This document shows, one piece after another, positions 34,600 to 43,963 of a stretch of 64,000 nucleotides of DNA. This DNA is from Pseudomonas fluorescens (lineage in GTDB: Bacteria; Pseudomonadota; Gammaproteobacteria; Pseudomonadales; Pseudomonadaceae), in assembly GCF_001648775.1 (NCBI RefSeq), contig NZ_LVEJ01000026.1, positions 62,001-126,000 on the forward strand, written 5' to 3'. The position numbers and the translations under genes were made by a program. The stretch's first letter is position 1. Each line of letters starts with the position of its first letter. The notes below the pieces were generated by a model that saw only the letters and a program-made list of their open reading frames with translations, searched no databases and had not been told where the DNA came from.

Positions 34600-35249
34600 G
34601 TCAGCCGCCCGTTGGACAACACCACGCGCTGGGCCAAACGCGCCGCGACCCGTTGGCTGTGGGTGACCATCAACAACGTGGTCGGCGTGTCATCGAGCAG
34701 TTCCAGCAACAAGCGCAGCACTTCGTCACTGGTCGCTTCATCGAGGCTGCCGGTGGGCTCATCGGCGAGCAGCAATTTCGGCTGCGAGGCCAGCGCCCGG
34801 CCCAGTGCAACCCGCTGTTGCTGGCCGCCGGAAAGCTGTTCCGGATAACGCTTGAGCAAATCGCCCAGGCCCAGACGCTGCACCAGATGCGCCTGCCAAC
34901 GCGGCTCATGGCGCCCGGCCAGACGCGCCTGAAACGCCAGATTGTCCTCGACGCGCAAACTGCCGATCAGGTTGAACTGCTGGAACACCAGGCCGATTTC
35001 TGTGCGCCGCCAGTTCGCCAGTTGCGCCTCGTTCATGGCCTCCAGCCGATGTTCGCCGCTGCGGATGCTGCCGCTGTCGACTTTGTCGAGACCGGCCACC
35101 AGGTGCAGCAAGGTGCTTTTGCCGCTGCCGGATTCTCCCATCAGCGCCAGGCTGCTGCCGGCTTCCAGCGACAGGTCGACGCCTTGCAGCACCGGCAATG
35201 AGCCTTGCGGGGTGAGATAGCTTTTGAAGACGTTTTCAACGTAAAGCAT
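34596..35249 (-). CDS. ABC transporter ATPase (LolD/MacB type)
   Basis: This 217-residue ATPase drives the neighbouring permease. Walker A GESGSGKST, Q-loop VFQQFNL, signature LSGGQQQR, Walker B LLLADEPTGSLDE and the switch histidine VTHS are all intact. The start at 35249 (MLYVENVFKSY) is usual for the family; a TTG 30 bases upstream is less likely. It ends inside the first codons of the permease gene. A REP doublet lies upstream. Confidence 0.94.
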   Translation of the reverse strand: MLYVENVFKSYLTPQGSLPVLQGVDLSLEAGSSLALMGESGSGKSTLLHLVAGLDKVDSGSIRSGEHRLEAMNEAQLANWRRTEIGLVFQQFNLIGSLRVEDNLAFQARLAGRHEPRWQAHLVQRLGLGDLLKRYPEQLSGGQQQRVALGRALASQPKLLLADEPTGSLDEATSDEVLRLLLELLDDTPTTLLMVTHSQRVAARLAQRVVLSNGRLT

Positions 35250-35330
35250 GCCGCCACCTGATCGGTCAGTGTGGGGCAAGGATAGCGGATGGTGATGACA
35301 GACTTGAACTCAGCGTTGAATTGACCGGCC

Positions 35331-35400
35331 CCTTCGCGAGCAAGCTCGCTCCCACAGGTTGATCACATTTCAAATGTGGGAGCGAGCTTGCTCGCGAAGG
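35331..35400. repeat. REP doublet (perfect inverted pair)
   Basis: Arms 35331-35356 and 35375-35400 (26 bases each) are perfect reverse complements with an 18-base spacer, between the ABC operon and the next minus-strand gene. Confidence 0.94.
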
Positions 35401-35418
35401 AGTCGGTCAAACCAAAAC

Positions 35419-37122
35419 TCACTGTCCCGCCGCCACACTGGTGGGCGCCTGCGCCGGCGTAACAATGCTCCCCAGATCAATATGCTTCCACTCAGGCTTG
35501 GCCCCCAGCCGTGCATTGAAGCGATAGTTGAACGTGAACTCATCCGCCGTCGGCACCGTCAGCGGCTTGCCGTACACCGCCTCGATCCCCGCCAGGTCGT
35601 AGCCCATCAACTGCAACAGCGTCGGGAAGATGTTGTAGTGGCTGGAGCGATCCTTGTTGGTCGCCAGTTGCGCCTGCCAGTCCAGCGTCTTCAACCCGCT
35701 GCCGGAAATCACCACCAACGGCACCAGCCCCTCCTCCTCCACCGGATCGCCACCGCAATGGGTGTTCAATCCCGGATTGCCGCGCTCATGCAAATCCTGG
35801 CCATGATCAGAGGTGTAGATCAGCAACGCATTGTTCAGATTGCCCTGGGCGAACACCCGCGCGAAAAACTCGCCGACGTTCCACAGCAGCGTGTTTTTGT
35901 AGGCGTTGCGGTACAGCAGCCAGTCATCCGGCTGGCCGTTGAAACCGGTGCGCTCGCCGGTGTCCGCCACTTCAGTGAACTGCCCGCGCGGCAAGGTCGG
36001 GCGGTACGCCATGAACGCGTCCGGGTATTTGTCGTGCACCGGGAAATGCGCGCCGACCTTGTTGATCACCACCAGCTGCGGCTGGTCATCGTTGAGCAAC
36101 TCGATCAGCTTCGCCGCGGCCGCCATGTCGCGATCGCGCACGCTGGTCTGGTCGAATTGCACGAACTCGTCGATGTCCTTCTTCTCTGTGTCGGTCATCA
36201 GGTTCTGCAGATTGCCGCCGGTGCGCTGGGCGTCGATGTACACCGTGCGCAGCCCGGCCTTTTTCGCGTACTGCCAGATCGACGGCAGCGTGCTGTTGAT
36301 GCGCATGTAGTCGGCGCGGGTGCCGCCGTAACGCAGGGTCACGTTGGTGTCGGCGCTGCAATTGGCGATGGACGCGGCGTAGCCGTAATTGAAGATATCG
36401 ACGCCGGGACGCGCTTGCTTGAGGTTGCTGTGCACACCGAACGGCGCGTTGATGTCCAGATAATTGCCGGAGATGCTTTCGTCGATGATCAGCACAATGT
36501 CATGGCCGACAGCCTGCGAGCTGCGCGCCAGTGTCACCGGTTCACGCGGGCCGACGGTGTTGTGCAGCGCTTCATAGGCAAACAGGTTCAGGTAGGCCAG
36601 CGGCGTGTACATGATCGGCAAGCCACGGGCGCCCTCGCCCGCGCGTAAAAACAGCACCGCGCTCAGCAGCAACACGCCGGCAAAAGGCGCCGCCACCCGC
36701 AAGGCGTTCGGCACGACCAGCGAATGCCGGGGTTTGAGACCGATGCCGAACAACAACAGCAAACCGCTGAGGGCGCCCTGCAGGATCGCGTCCCGATACT
36801 GGTACGCCGCTTCCTGAATGAAACCGCCGGAATACACCAGCGAGACAAAACTGCTGTAGCTCAGGTAATCCGCGGTGACGCGGGTGTACACGTCAAAAAA
36901 CACCGCCGAGGCGAACATCGCCAATGCGAATAAATGTCGAATGAGGGTGTGCCGTATATAGGCCGTTAGATATAACGCTAAAGTAAGCGCCAAAAACATC
37001 GCGCCAAAAAGAAGTACAGAAAAACCGAGGCCGATAGCATTTAACCGATCAATGTAATATTCGGAATAAAGCAGCAAATAAATAATTAAAAGCAGTTCTT
37101 TCAAATATCGAAACATGGCCAT
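35419..37122 (-). CDS. Sulfatase-like membrane transferase (phosphoethanolamine transferase type)
   Basis: This roughly 567-residue inner-membrane protein has four or five N-terminal helices (about 5-165) and a periplasmic alkaline-phosphatase-superfamily domain. Catalytic features are VLIIDESISGNYLD (Ser as likely nucleophile where many family members use Thr), NCSADTNVTLRYGG, VINKVGAHFPVHDKYP and YTSDHGQDLHERG near the end. Members transfer phosphoethanolamine or similar groups to lipid A or glycans. Start at 37122 or 37116 (two ATG codons close together); upstream TTG is rejected. It is divergent from the polysaccharide cluster and could modify that surface, but this is inference. Confidence 0.83.
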   Translation of the reverse strand: MAMFRYLKELLLIIYLLLYSEYYIDRLNAIGLGFSVLLFGAMFLALTLALYLTAYIRHTLIRHLFALAMFASAVFFDVYTRVTADYLSYSSFVSLVYSGGFIQEAAYQYRDAILQGALSGLLLLFGIGLKPRHSLVVPNALRVAAPFAGVLLLSAVLFLRAGEGARGLPIMYTPLAYLNLFAYEALHNTVGPREPVTLARSSQAVGHDIVLIIDESISGNYLDINAPFGVHSNLKQARPGVDIFNYGYAASIANCSADTNVTLRYGGTRADYMRINSTLPSIWQYAKKAGLRTVYIDAQRTGGNLQNLMTDTEKKDIDEFVQFDQTSVRDRDMAAAAKLIELLNDDQPQLVVINKVGAHFPVHDKYPDAFMAYRPTLPRGQFTEVADTGERTGFNGQPDDWLLYRNAYKNTLLWNVGEFFARVFAQGNLNNALLIYTSDHGQDLHERGNPGLNTHCGGDPVEEEGLVPLVVISGSGLKTLDWQAQLATNKDRSSHYNIFPTLLQLMGYDLAGIEAVYGKPLTVPTADEFTFNYRFNARLGAKPEWKHIDLGSIVTPAQAPTSVAAGQ

Positions 37123-37508
37123 TCCGGTCGCGCAAAATTCGCGTCGAGTCAATCGTTTGTCGGTCAAAATCTGACACTAGCACCCGGCCATCAAAGCGCA
37201 AGAAATGGCTGACTTTCTGGCAAAGCGTCAAAAAACCGATGACTCAAATCTGACACACTCAAGTTGCTGAAAGCCTTTAAATTCGCGGCTTTCGACCGTC
37301 CATCGTTTTCTTTGAATTGTGAAAAAAGCGTCAAGGACGGGACAAATCCAGCAATAGCAAGCACTTGATGGCCAATCGCCCCCAAAAATGGGGCTGTTAT
37401 ACAGGTGCAACATGTCATTTTGCTGACACGCTTTTCAAACCCTGCGCTATACCCCTTTTGACAGTCTCATTTTGAACTTCTTCTTTTCGCTCTATCGAGG
37501 GTGCGCAA
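37123..37508. promoter_or_regulatory. Divergent promoter region of the polysaccharide cluster
   Basis: This 386-base AT-richer stretch separates the membrane transferase from ugd and must hold both promoters. It contains the repeated words AATCTGACAC (around 37168 and 37248), GCTGACACGC (around 37423) and TTTTGACAGTCTC (around 37457), plus a CCCCA-AAAA-TGGGG hairpin at about 37381-37394. No standard operator was recognised with confidence. Confidence 0.6.
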
Positions 37509-38861
37509 ATGGACGTGAGCGTATTTGGCACGGGCTATGTTGGACTTATTCAAGCCGCCGCACTTGCAGATGTCGGTCATCGGGTTTTGTGCGTTGATAT
37601 TGACCCGAACAAGATTAAACAACTGCAACAAGCGGTGCCGCCAATTAGCGAGCCAGGTTTGTCCAGCACTCTTGAGGAGAACATCAAGGCCGGCCGTTTG
37701 CTGTTCAGCACCCAGGCCAGCGATGCGGTCGAGCACGCCGAGCTGATTTTCATCGCCGTCGGCACCCCGGCCGATGAGGATGGCTCGGCCGACCTTAGCC
37801 ACGTGCTCAACGTTGCCCGGCAAATTGCCTCGCACATGGAAGCCGATCGCACCCTGATCATCAAATCCACGGTGCCGGTGGGCACGGCGGATCAGGTGCT
37901 GGCCACGGCCAACAGCGAATTGCTCCGCCGCGGCAAAGCCGACCTGACCGTGCGTGTGGTCTCCAACCCGGAGTTCCTCAAGGAAGGCAGCGCCCTCGCC
38001 GACTGCATGCGCCCCGACCGGATCATCGTCGGCACCCGCGACGACGCGGCCCGCGAGCAGATGAGCGAGCTGTACGCGCCGTTCTGCCGTAACCACGAAA
38101 AACTGATGTTCATGGACAACCGCAGCGCCGAGCTGACCAAATACGCGGCCAACGCGATGCTCGCCACTCGCATCAGTTTCATGAACGAGTTGGCCAACCT
38201 CACCGAACTGCTCGGCGCCGACATCGAAGCGGTGCGCAAAGGCATCGGCTCCGACCCGCGCATTGGCTACCACTTTATCTATCCGGGCTGCGGCTTCGGT
38301 GGCTCGTGCTTTCCCAAAGACCTGCGCGCCCTGCTGCACACCGCCGAACACAACGGCATGCCGCTGAAACTGCTGCGCAGCGTCACTGACGTCAACGACC
38401 TGCAGCGGCACATCCTGTTCAGCAAACTCAAAGCACAGTTTCCGCAAGGTCTGGCCGGCAAATCCATCGCGATCTGGGGCCTTGCCTTCAAGCCCAATAC
38501 CGACGACATGCGCGAAGCACCGAGCCGTTATCTGATGGATGCGCTGTGGGCCGAAGGCGCCAGCGTGCAGGCCTACGACCCGGAAGCCATGTCCGAATGC
38601 CGGCGCATTTACGGTTACCGCAATGACCTGCACCTGTGCGCCACCCGCGACGACACCCTGGAAGATGCCGATGCGCTGGTGATCTGCACCGAGTGGAAAA
38701 ACTTCCGCGTGGTGGATTTTGAATTGCTCGCCGACAAGCTGCGTTCGAAGGTGATCATCGACGGGCGCAACCTCTACAACCCGGAACAAGTGGCCGCTGC
38801 CGGCCTGCACTATAGCGGCATTGGCCTGCGCCACATCGCCCCGGAAGGGGCGCGGCCATGA
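37509..38861 (+). CDS. ugd: UDP-glucose 6-dehydrogenase
   Basis: This 450-residue enzyme oxidises UDP-glucose to UDP-glucuronate with two NAD+, the precursor of the acidic sugar. The N-terminal NAD site is VFGTGYVGLIQA, the catalytic cysteine is in PGCGFGGSCFPKDLRAL (near residue 265), and the C-terminal UDP-binding domain shows IAIWGLAFKPNTDDMREAPS. It opens the 17-gene polysaccharide cluster; the stop overlaps the next start by four bases (ATGA). Confidence 0.95.
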   Translation: MDVSVFGTGYVGLIQAAALADVGHRVLCVDIDPNKIKQLQQAVPPISEPGLSSTLEENIKAGRLLFSTQASDAVEHAELIFIAVGTPADEDGSADLSHVLNVARQIASHMEADRTLIIKSTVPVGTADQVLATANSELLRRGKADLTVRVVSNPEFLKEGSALADCMRPDRIIVGTRDDAAREQMSELYAPFCRNHEKLMFMDNRSAELTKYAANAMLATRISFMNELANLTELLGADIEAVRKGIGSDPRIGYHFIYPGCGFGGSCFPKDLRALLHTAEHNGMPLKLLRSVTDVNDLQRHILFSKLKAQFPQGLAGKSIAIWGLAFKPNTDDMREAPSRYLMDALWAEGASVQAYDPEAMSECRRIYGYRNDLHLCATRDDTLEDADALVICTEWKNFRVVDFELLADKLRSKVIIDGRNLYNPEQVAAAGLHYSGIGLRHIAPEGARP

Positions 38862-39895
38862 AGATTCTGGTCACCGGTGCGGCCGGTTTCATTGGTGCCC
38901 ATTGCGTGTTGCGGCTGATGCGCGACGGGCACTCGGTGGTCGGCCTGGACAATTTCAACGCCTACTACGACCCGCAACTCAAGCACGACCGCGTGCAATG
39001 GGTGCGCGAGCAGGTCGGCGATTTCCAGCTCGCCACGGTTGACCTGGCCGACGCCTCGGCCCTCGAAGCGCTGTTTGTGCGCGAACGCCCGCAAGTGGTG
39101 ATCCACCTCGCCGCGCAAGCCGGGGTGCGCTACTCGCTGGACAATCCACGGGCGTATCTGGACAGCAACCTCAACGGTTTCCTGAATATTCTGGAGAACT
39201 GCCGGCATCACCCGGTCGAGCATCTGGTCTACGCCTCGTCGAGTTCGGTGTACGGCGCCAACCAGCACACGCCTTATTCGGTGAAGGACGGCGTCAATCA
39301 CCCGCTGTCGCTGTACGCCGCGACGAAAAAAGCCAACGAGTTGATGGCGCACAGCTACAGCCATCTGTTCGGCATTCCCAGCACTGGCCTGCGCTTTTTC
39401 ACCGTGTACGGGCCGTGGGGCCGGCCGGACATGTCGCCGATCCAGTTTGCGCGCGCGATCACCGACGGCACGCCGCTGAAACTGTTCAATTACGGCGAGC
39501 ATCAACGCGACTTCACCTACATCGACGACATCGTCGAAAGCATTTCCCGTCTCACCGATCATCCGCCGCACGCTCATCCGGAGTGGGATCGTGAACACCC
39601 CGACGCCGGCACCAGCATGGCGCCGTGGCGCCTGTTCAACATTGGCGGCCACCACCCGGTGGAACTGAAAACCTATCTGGCCCTGATGGAGAAACACCTC
39701 GGTCAGAAAGCCATTGTCGAGCTCTTGCCCCTGCAACCGGGCGATGTGCTCAACACCTGTGCCGAGACCGACGACCTGGTCCAGGCCACCGGATTTCAGC
39801 CCCGGATAGAGCTGGATGAGGGCCTCGGGCGGTTCATCGCCTGGTTCCGCGACTACTACCCCACTGCCTATCGCCCACGCGCCGCTCGCGGCTGA
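38858..39895 (+). CDS. UDP-glucuronate 4-epimerase-like SDR enzyme
   Basis: This 345-residue extended short-chain dehydrogenase has the NAD motif GAAGFIGAH, the catalytic SSSSVYG, and Tyr-x-x-x-Lys in YAATKKANE. Its length and the phrases FFTVYGPWGRPDM and FTYIDDIVESI match UDP-glucuronate 4-epimerases, which convert UDP-GlcA to UDP-GalA. Coming right after ugd, with a four-base overlap, it supports a galacturonate-containing polymer. Distinguishing it from other UDP-sugar epimerases needs biochemical data. Confidence 0.9.
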   Translation: MKILVTGAAGFIGAHCVLRLMRDGHSVVGLDNFNAYYDPQLKHDRVQWVREQVGDFQLATVDLADASALEALFVRERPQVVIHLAAQAGVRYSLDNPRAYLDSNLNGFLNILENCRHHPVEHLVYASSSSVYGANQHTPYSVKDGVNHPLSLYAATKKANELMAHSYSHLFGIPSTGLRFFTVYGPWGRPDMSPIQFARAITDGTPLKLFNYGEHQRDFTYIDDIVESISRLTDHPPHAHPEWDREHPDAGTSMAPWRLFNIGGHHPVELKTYLALMEKHLGQKAIVELLPLQPGDVLNTCAETDDLVQATGFQPRIELDEGLGRFIAWFRDYYPTAYRPRAARG

Positions 39896-39913
39896 ACATC
39901 AGCGGAGGACTCT

Positions 39914-40660
39914 ATGACTGGACATGAAAAAGGTGTGCCGATCCAACAATTGCAGCGAGACAAGCGCATGGATCCGGAACAGCGAATGCGCCTCGACGCG
40001 GCGATTCACCGCCAGGGTCGCGGTTGGTTCACCGGCCGCGATGGTGGTCGCCCATGGCAACTGTCGCGCACTAATCGTGTGGTCGCCTGCCTCGGTGCGC
40101 TGACCATTCTGCTGCTGATTTCGCCGCTGCTGATCGGCCTCGCGCTGACCATCAAGTTCACCAGCAAAGGCCCGGTGATGTTCGTGCAGAAACGCACCGG
40201 TTATCGCGGTCGCAAGTTCGGCATGTACAAATTTCGCACCATGGTCGCCAACGCCGAAGAATTGAAAGAGTCGCTGCGCCACCTGAACAAGCACGGTGCC
40301 GACGCCATCGACTTCAAGATTGACCAGGACCCACGCATCACCGGCATCGGCGGTTTTCTGCGGCGTACCAGCCTCGATGAACTGCCCAACCTGATCAATG
40401 TAGTGACCGGCGACATGCGCCTGGTCGGCCCGCGTCCGACCTCGTTCAACGCCTACCGCTACAAGGACAGTCACCTCGCCCGTCTGGCGATCTACCCCGG
40501 CATGACCGGCCTCTGGCAGATCTCCGGGCGCAGCAATATCGACTTCGACCAGCGCGTTGAGTTGGACCTCAGCTACATCGCCGAGCAGAGCCTTTTGCTT
40601 GATCTGAAGATTCTGTTGAAAACCCCCTTCAAAGTATTCAGCGGCCACGGAGCAAGCTAA
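39914..40660 (+). CDS. Initiating sugar transferase (WcaJ/polyprenyl phosphate type)
   Basis: This 248-residue protein starts repeat-unit synthesis by placing a sugar-1-phosphate on undecaprenyl phosphate. It has one hydrophobic segment (ACLGALTILLLISPLLIGL, about 58-77) and the conserved catalytic domain: KRTGYRGRKFGMYKFRTM, RRTSLDELPNLINVVTGDM, RLVGPRP and GLWQISGRSN. It lacks the N-terminal multi-helix part of WcaJ/WbaP, which is common for the short form. GGAG lies before the start. Its stop overlaps the next start by one base. Confidence 0.93.
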   Translation: MTGHEKGVPIQQLQRDKRMDPEQRMRLDAAIHRQGRGWFTGRDGGRPWQLSRTNRVVACLGALTILLLISPLLIGLALTIKFTSKGPVMFVQKRTGYRGRKFGMYKFRTMVANAEELKESLRHLNKHGADAIDFKIDQDPRITGIGGFLRRTSLDELPNLINVVTGDMRLVGPRPTSFNAYRYKDSHLARLAIYPGMTGLWQISGRSNIDFDQRVELDLSYIAEQSLLLDLKILLKTPFKVFSGHGAS

Positions 40661-41307
40661 TGGACGGTTCAACCAACAAAAGCCTGAGCATTGCCAACCC
40701 CAGCGAATCGAACCTGACCTCGACCGTGCTGGATCTTGATCTGCGGATCCTGTTCCTGACCGCCGCCAACCCCGGCGCCGGCACCACCACCAGTGCGCTG
40801 GCGCTGGCCAGCCAACTGGCACAAATGAGCAGCGGCCAGGTGTTGCTGGTCGACGCCAGCCAATCGGCGAGCAACCTCACTCAGCAACTGAACCTGAGCA
40901 AGGAGCGCGGCCTGCGTGACCTGCTGTTCAACCCGGACAACTCGCCGCTGTTGCAGGACTGCGTGGTGCAGGTGTCGAGCCTGCCCTTCCACGTGCTGCC
41001 CAATGGCCGGCCGATCCGCACCATGGAACACCTGACCGCCGAGCGCCTGAGCCCGTTGCTCGATCAATTGGGCAGCCAGTACCGCTTCGTGGTGATCGAC
41101 GGCGATGCGGTGTACTCCGCCGCCGACACGTTGGTCATCAGTACTCAGGTCGATGGCGTGGTGTTTGTCGTGCGCGCCGAAGACACCCGCTGGGAAGTCG
41201 CCCAGGCCGCCGTGCAACGCCTGACTCAGGCTGGCGCGAAAGTGGTCGGCAGCGTGTTCAACCGGCGCAAGTACTACATGCCCAAATGGCTTTACAAAAA
41301 CCTCTAA
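40660..41307 (+). CDS. BY-kinase-like ATPase with degenerate Walker A
   Basis: This 215-residue protein is the size and fold of the cytoplasmic part of Wzc/CapB-type bacterial tyrosine kinases, which control chain length. However, Walker A reads ANPGAGTTTSA, where the usual lysine is Thr (canonical PGEGKST). Walker A' (QVLLVDASQ) and Walker B (RFVVIDGDAVYS) keep their Asp. The C-terminus RRKYYMPKWLYKN holds three Tyr but no long Tyr cluster. Either it binds nucleotide poorly or serves as a structural partner of the Wzz-like protein two genes on. An inserted sequence error is unlikely because the frame is intact. Confidence 0.85.
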   Translation: MDGSTNKSLSIANPSESNLTSTVLDLDLRILFLTAANPGAGTTTSALALASQLAQMSSGQVLLVDASQSASNLTQQLNLSKERGLRDLLFNPDNSPLLQDCVVQVSSLPFHVLPNGRPIRTMEHLTAERLSPLLDQLGSQYRFVVIDGDAVYSAADTLVISTQVDGVVFVVRAEDTRWEVAQAAVQRLTQAGAKVVGSVFNRRKYYMPKWLYKNL

Positions 41308-41328
41308 GCGAACGCGAAGGATGACGCC

Positions 41329-42354
41329 ATGAACGCCAAGATTCTTGTGCTGCTGATGCTGCCGCTTGCAGGTTGCTCGAGCACCTCCGAAACCCAGAAC
41401 ATGCCGGTGAATATCCTCACCGCCACCCCGGCCAACGCCCAGGCCACCGATATGCCGAAGATCGAGCAGACCCTGCGTCCGCAGGACGTGCTCGATGTGA
41501 TCTTCCATATCAGCACCAGCGGCTCGGACGCCTACCGCGTGCAGTCGGGTGACCAGATCGGCCTCAACTTCACCGCCGCCAGCCAGCTCAACGGCAATCA
41601 ACTGGTGCTGCCAGACGGCACCATCGAACTGCCGGGCGCCAACACCTCGGTGAAAATCGCCGGGCTGACCAGTGATCAGGCGCGCGAAGAAATCCAGCGC
41701 GCCTATCAGCGTAAACAGCTGTTCCAGCCCAACCGCAATCAGCTGACCGTGCAGATCATCAGCCCGCTGACCAATGAGCAGAACCTGAAAAGCGCACTGA
41801 ATCACCCGGCCACCGGCATGAGCCGCGAGATCACCGTCGGCACTGACGGCTACGCGAGTTTCCCGGAAATCGGCGCCGTGCCGCTGCAAGGCATGACCGT
41901 CAATCAACTGGAAACCTTCCTCAACAAAAAATACGCGCAACTGCCCGGCCGCATGACCGTCGATGTGCTGCTGAAATCCACCGCCGGCAACGAAATCTAT
42001 GTGCTCGGCGAAGTCGGCCAACCGGGTTCCTACCCGATCCGCCGGCCGGTCTCGGTGCTTGAAGCGTTGACCCTGGCCCGTGGCACCAACGTCAAGGCGC
42101 GCCTGGATTCGGTGGTGATCATGCGCCGCAACGGCAATCAGGTGCAGGCGGTGCGTTACGACGTCGAGAAAGCGCTGTCCGGCGATGCTTCGCAGATTGC
42201 GTATCTGCAACCGGACGACATGCTCTACGTACCGAAAACCAAACTGGCCAGCGCCGGCGAACTCGCCCGCCAACTGGCCGACGTGGTGCTGTTCCAGGGC
42301 GTCGGGTTCAGCTTCGGCTACCGCGTCGACAACAAAGACAGCAACAACAACTGA
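41329..42354 (+). CDS. Polysaccharide export outer-membrane lipoprotein (Wza/OPX type)
   Basis: This 341-residue lipoprotein (lipobox LPLAGC, Cys16) carries the polysaccharide export domain and SLBB-like domains: YRVQSGDQIGLNFTAAS, NQLVLPDGTIELPGAN, ITVGTDGYASFPEIG, IYVLGEVGQPGSYPIR and ALTLARGTN. It should form the periplasmic channel and outer-membrane exit of the Wzx/Wzy system. AAGGATGACGCC stands before the ATG. It is followed by the Wzc-like membrane protein, its usual partner. Confidence 0.92.
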   Translation: MNAKILVLLMLPLAGCSSTSETQNMPVNILTATPANAQATDMPKIEQTLRPQDVLDVIFHISTSGSDAYRVQSGDQIGLNFTAASQLNGNQLVLPDGTIELPGANTSVKIAGLTSDQAREEIQRAYQRKQLFQPNRNQLTVQIISPLTNEQNLKSALNHPATGMSREITVGTDGYASFPEIGAVPLQGMTVNQLETFLNKKYAQLPGRMTVDVLLKSTAGNEIYVLGEVGQPGSYPIRRPVSVLEALTLARGTNVKARLDSVVIMRRNGNQVQAVRYDVEKALSGDASQIAYLQPDDMLYVPKTKLASAGELARQLADVVLFQGVGFSFGYRVDNKDSNNN

Positions 42355-42370
42355 CTCTCAGGTGACCGAC

Positions 42371-43963
42371 ATGAATCCAAAGGAAAACTACCTGCATGAG
42401 TTCTTCAGGATCTTCTTCGCCAACAAGCAACTGGTGAAACGGGTCTTCCTGATCTTTGCAGTCATCGCCCTGCTCCTGCCGCTGGTGCTCAAACAGAGCT
42501 TCGATATCACCGCGCAGGTCATCGTGCAGTCGAAAAAACTCTCCCAGGGTGACGCCACCACGTCGCTCACGGTGGACAACGCCACGTTCATTCCGCCGTC
42601 GCTCGCGGACATGGAAACGGAAAGCAATATCCTCCGCTCACCGGCGCTGATCCGCCAGACCATCAGCGAACTGCGCGACAAGGGTGAGTACACACCTTCG
42701 CCGGGCATCTTCAGCAAACTGGTGGCCGAACCGTTCAAGCGCTACATCAGCTCGCCGCTGCGCCAGTACGTGATCAATCCGGTGCGCAACGTGCTCGGGC
42801 TGGAGACCGACCCGGTGCGAGACACCGCGCTCGATGCGTTGACCCAGCAAGCTATCGACAGCCTGAAAATCGAGACCCTGCCCGGCTCCAACGTGATCTC
42901 GATCGTCTACAGCTTCCCCGATCCGCATCAGGGCACGACGTTTGTTTCAGCCTTGCTGCAGAACTATCTGTTCAGCCGTCAGGCGCTGCAATCGATCGAT
43001 CTGCCGCAGTCCTTCTACGAGAGCAAAAAGCATCTGTATCAAGTGCGTCTCGATGGTCTGGAAGGTAACCGTCAAGCCTTGCTGGAAAGCGTCGGCGCGT
43101 CGGATCCGAAGGAAGAAATCACCTTCCGCCTCAATGCGATCAACACCGAAGAGCAAGCCCTGAACCTGTATCAGGATCGCCTGTTGCAGAGCCAGCGCTG
43201 GCTCGAATACCTGAAGACCGCGCTGGCCGCCGCGAGCACTAACAAGCTCAACGACTACACCTTCCCCTACACCTTCACCACCACCGTCGACAACGTGGCG
43301 TTCGAGGACCGGGAGATCAAGCAAATGGGCGAGCAACTGACCACCCAGGTCAGCCGCTACATGAATGATCTGGCGGTGTTCCAGCCTGGCAGCGAGCCGA
43401 TGCTGCTGACCCGCGAACAGATCGCCCGCACCCGCGGCCAATTCCTCAAAGTGGTGAGCAACCGCATTCAGGAACGCACCAACGATCTGGCGGTGGTCAA
43501 GCAGGTGATCGATCAGAAAACCGCGCGCATCGCCGAGTTCAAGAACCGCATCCACGAGTTGCAGCAGACCCAGAGCAAACTGCGGCAGATGGACACCGAG
43601 ATCGATGCGCTGCACGCCGCGTTCTCGACCTACGCCCAGCGGTTTGCCGAAAGCAGCACCACGCGCTCGCTCAGCGACGACCTGTCCAACGCCCGGGTAC
43701 TCAGCCCGCCGTTCGAACCGACCGAAGCGGCGTTCCCGAAACCGGGCCTGATCATTCCGTTCGGCTTGTTCACCGGGTTGTTGTTGGCGATTGCCCTGGT
43801 CTACGTGCGTGAGTTCTTCGATCACCGTTTCAAACACCCGGCGCAAATCAGCCACGAGCTGGGCGTACCGGTGCTGTTGGTGATCAACGACCAGAACGCG
43901 CTGCCGAGCAATCCGCACAAGAACTGGACGGTGCCAAGCTTCCTGCACTGGGTGCGTAATTGA
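42371..43963 (+). CDS. Wzz/GNVR-type chain-length determinant (Wzc-like without kinase)
   Basis: This 530-residue inner-membrane protein has a first helix (about 24-42), a long periplasmic part with coiled coils (about 215-270 and 350-430), and a second helix (LIIPFGLFTGLLLAIALVYV, about 465-485). It ends soon after the membrane, with no ATPase domain; that role would fall to the separate protein at 40660. The start at 42371 (MNPKENYLHEFFRIF) is the first ATG behind GGTGA. The frame is open far upstream, inside the OPX gene, without meaning. It controls polymer length and links to the OPX protein. Confidence 0.88.
   Translation: MNPKENYLHEFFRIFFANKQLVKRVFLIFAVIALLLPLVLKQSFDITAQVIVQSKKLSQGDATTSLTVDNATFIPPSLADMETESNILRSPALIRQTISELRDKGEYTPSPGIFSKLVAEPFKRYISSPLRQYVINPVRNVLGLETDPVRDTALDALTQQAIDSLKIETLPGSNVISIVYSFPDPHQGTTFVSALLQNYLFSRQALQSIDLPQSFYESKKHLYQVRLDGLEGNRQALLESVGASDPKEEITFRLNAINTEEQALNLYQDRLLQSQRWLEYLKTALAAASTNKLNDYTFPYTFTTTVDNVAFEDREIKQMGEQLTTQVSRYMNDLAVFQPGSEPMLLTREQIARTRGQFLKVVSNRIQERTNDLAVVKQVIDQKTARIAEFKNRIHELQQTQSKLRQMDTEIDALHAAFSTYAQRFAESSTTRSLSDDLSNARVLSPPFEPTEAAFPKPGLIIPFGLFTGLLLAIALVYVREFFDHRFKHPAQISHELGVPVLLVINDQNALPSNPHKNWTVPSFLHWVRN

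Noticed and set aside
37474..37500. GAACTT resembling an AlgU (sigma-22) -35 box before ugd
   Set aside because: The matching -10 (TCTGA) is absent at the right spacing and the start site would fall on the ribosome site of ugd.
40669..42273. 534-codon open frame on the minus strand under the polysaccharide ATPase and OPX genes
   Set aside because: It is the mirror of two well-recognised genes and its product is rich in His, Gly and Arg as typical for shadow frames.
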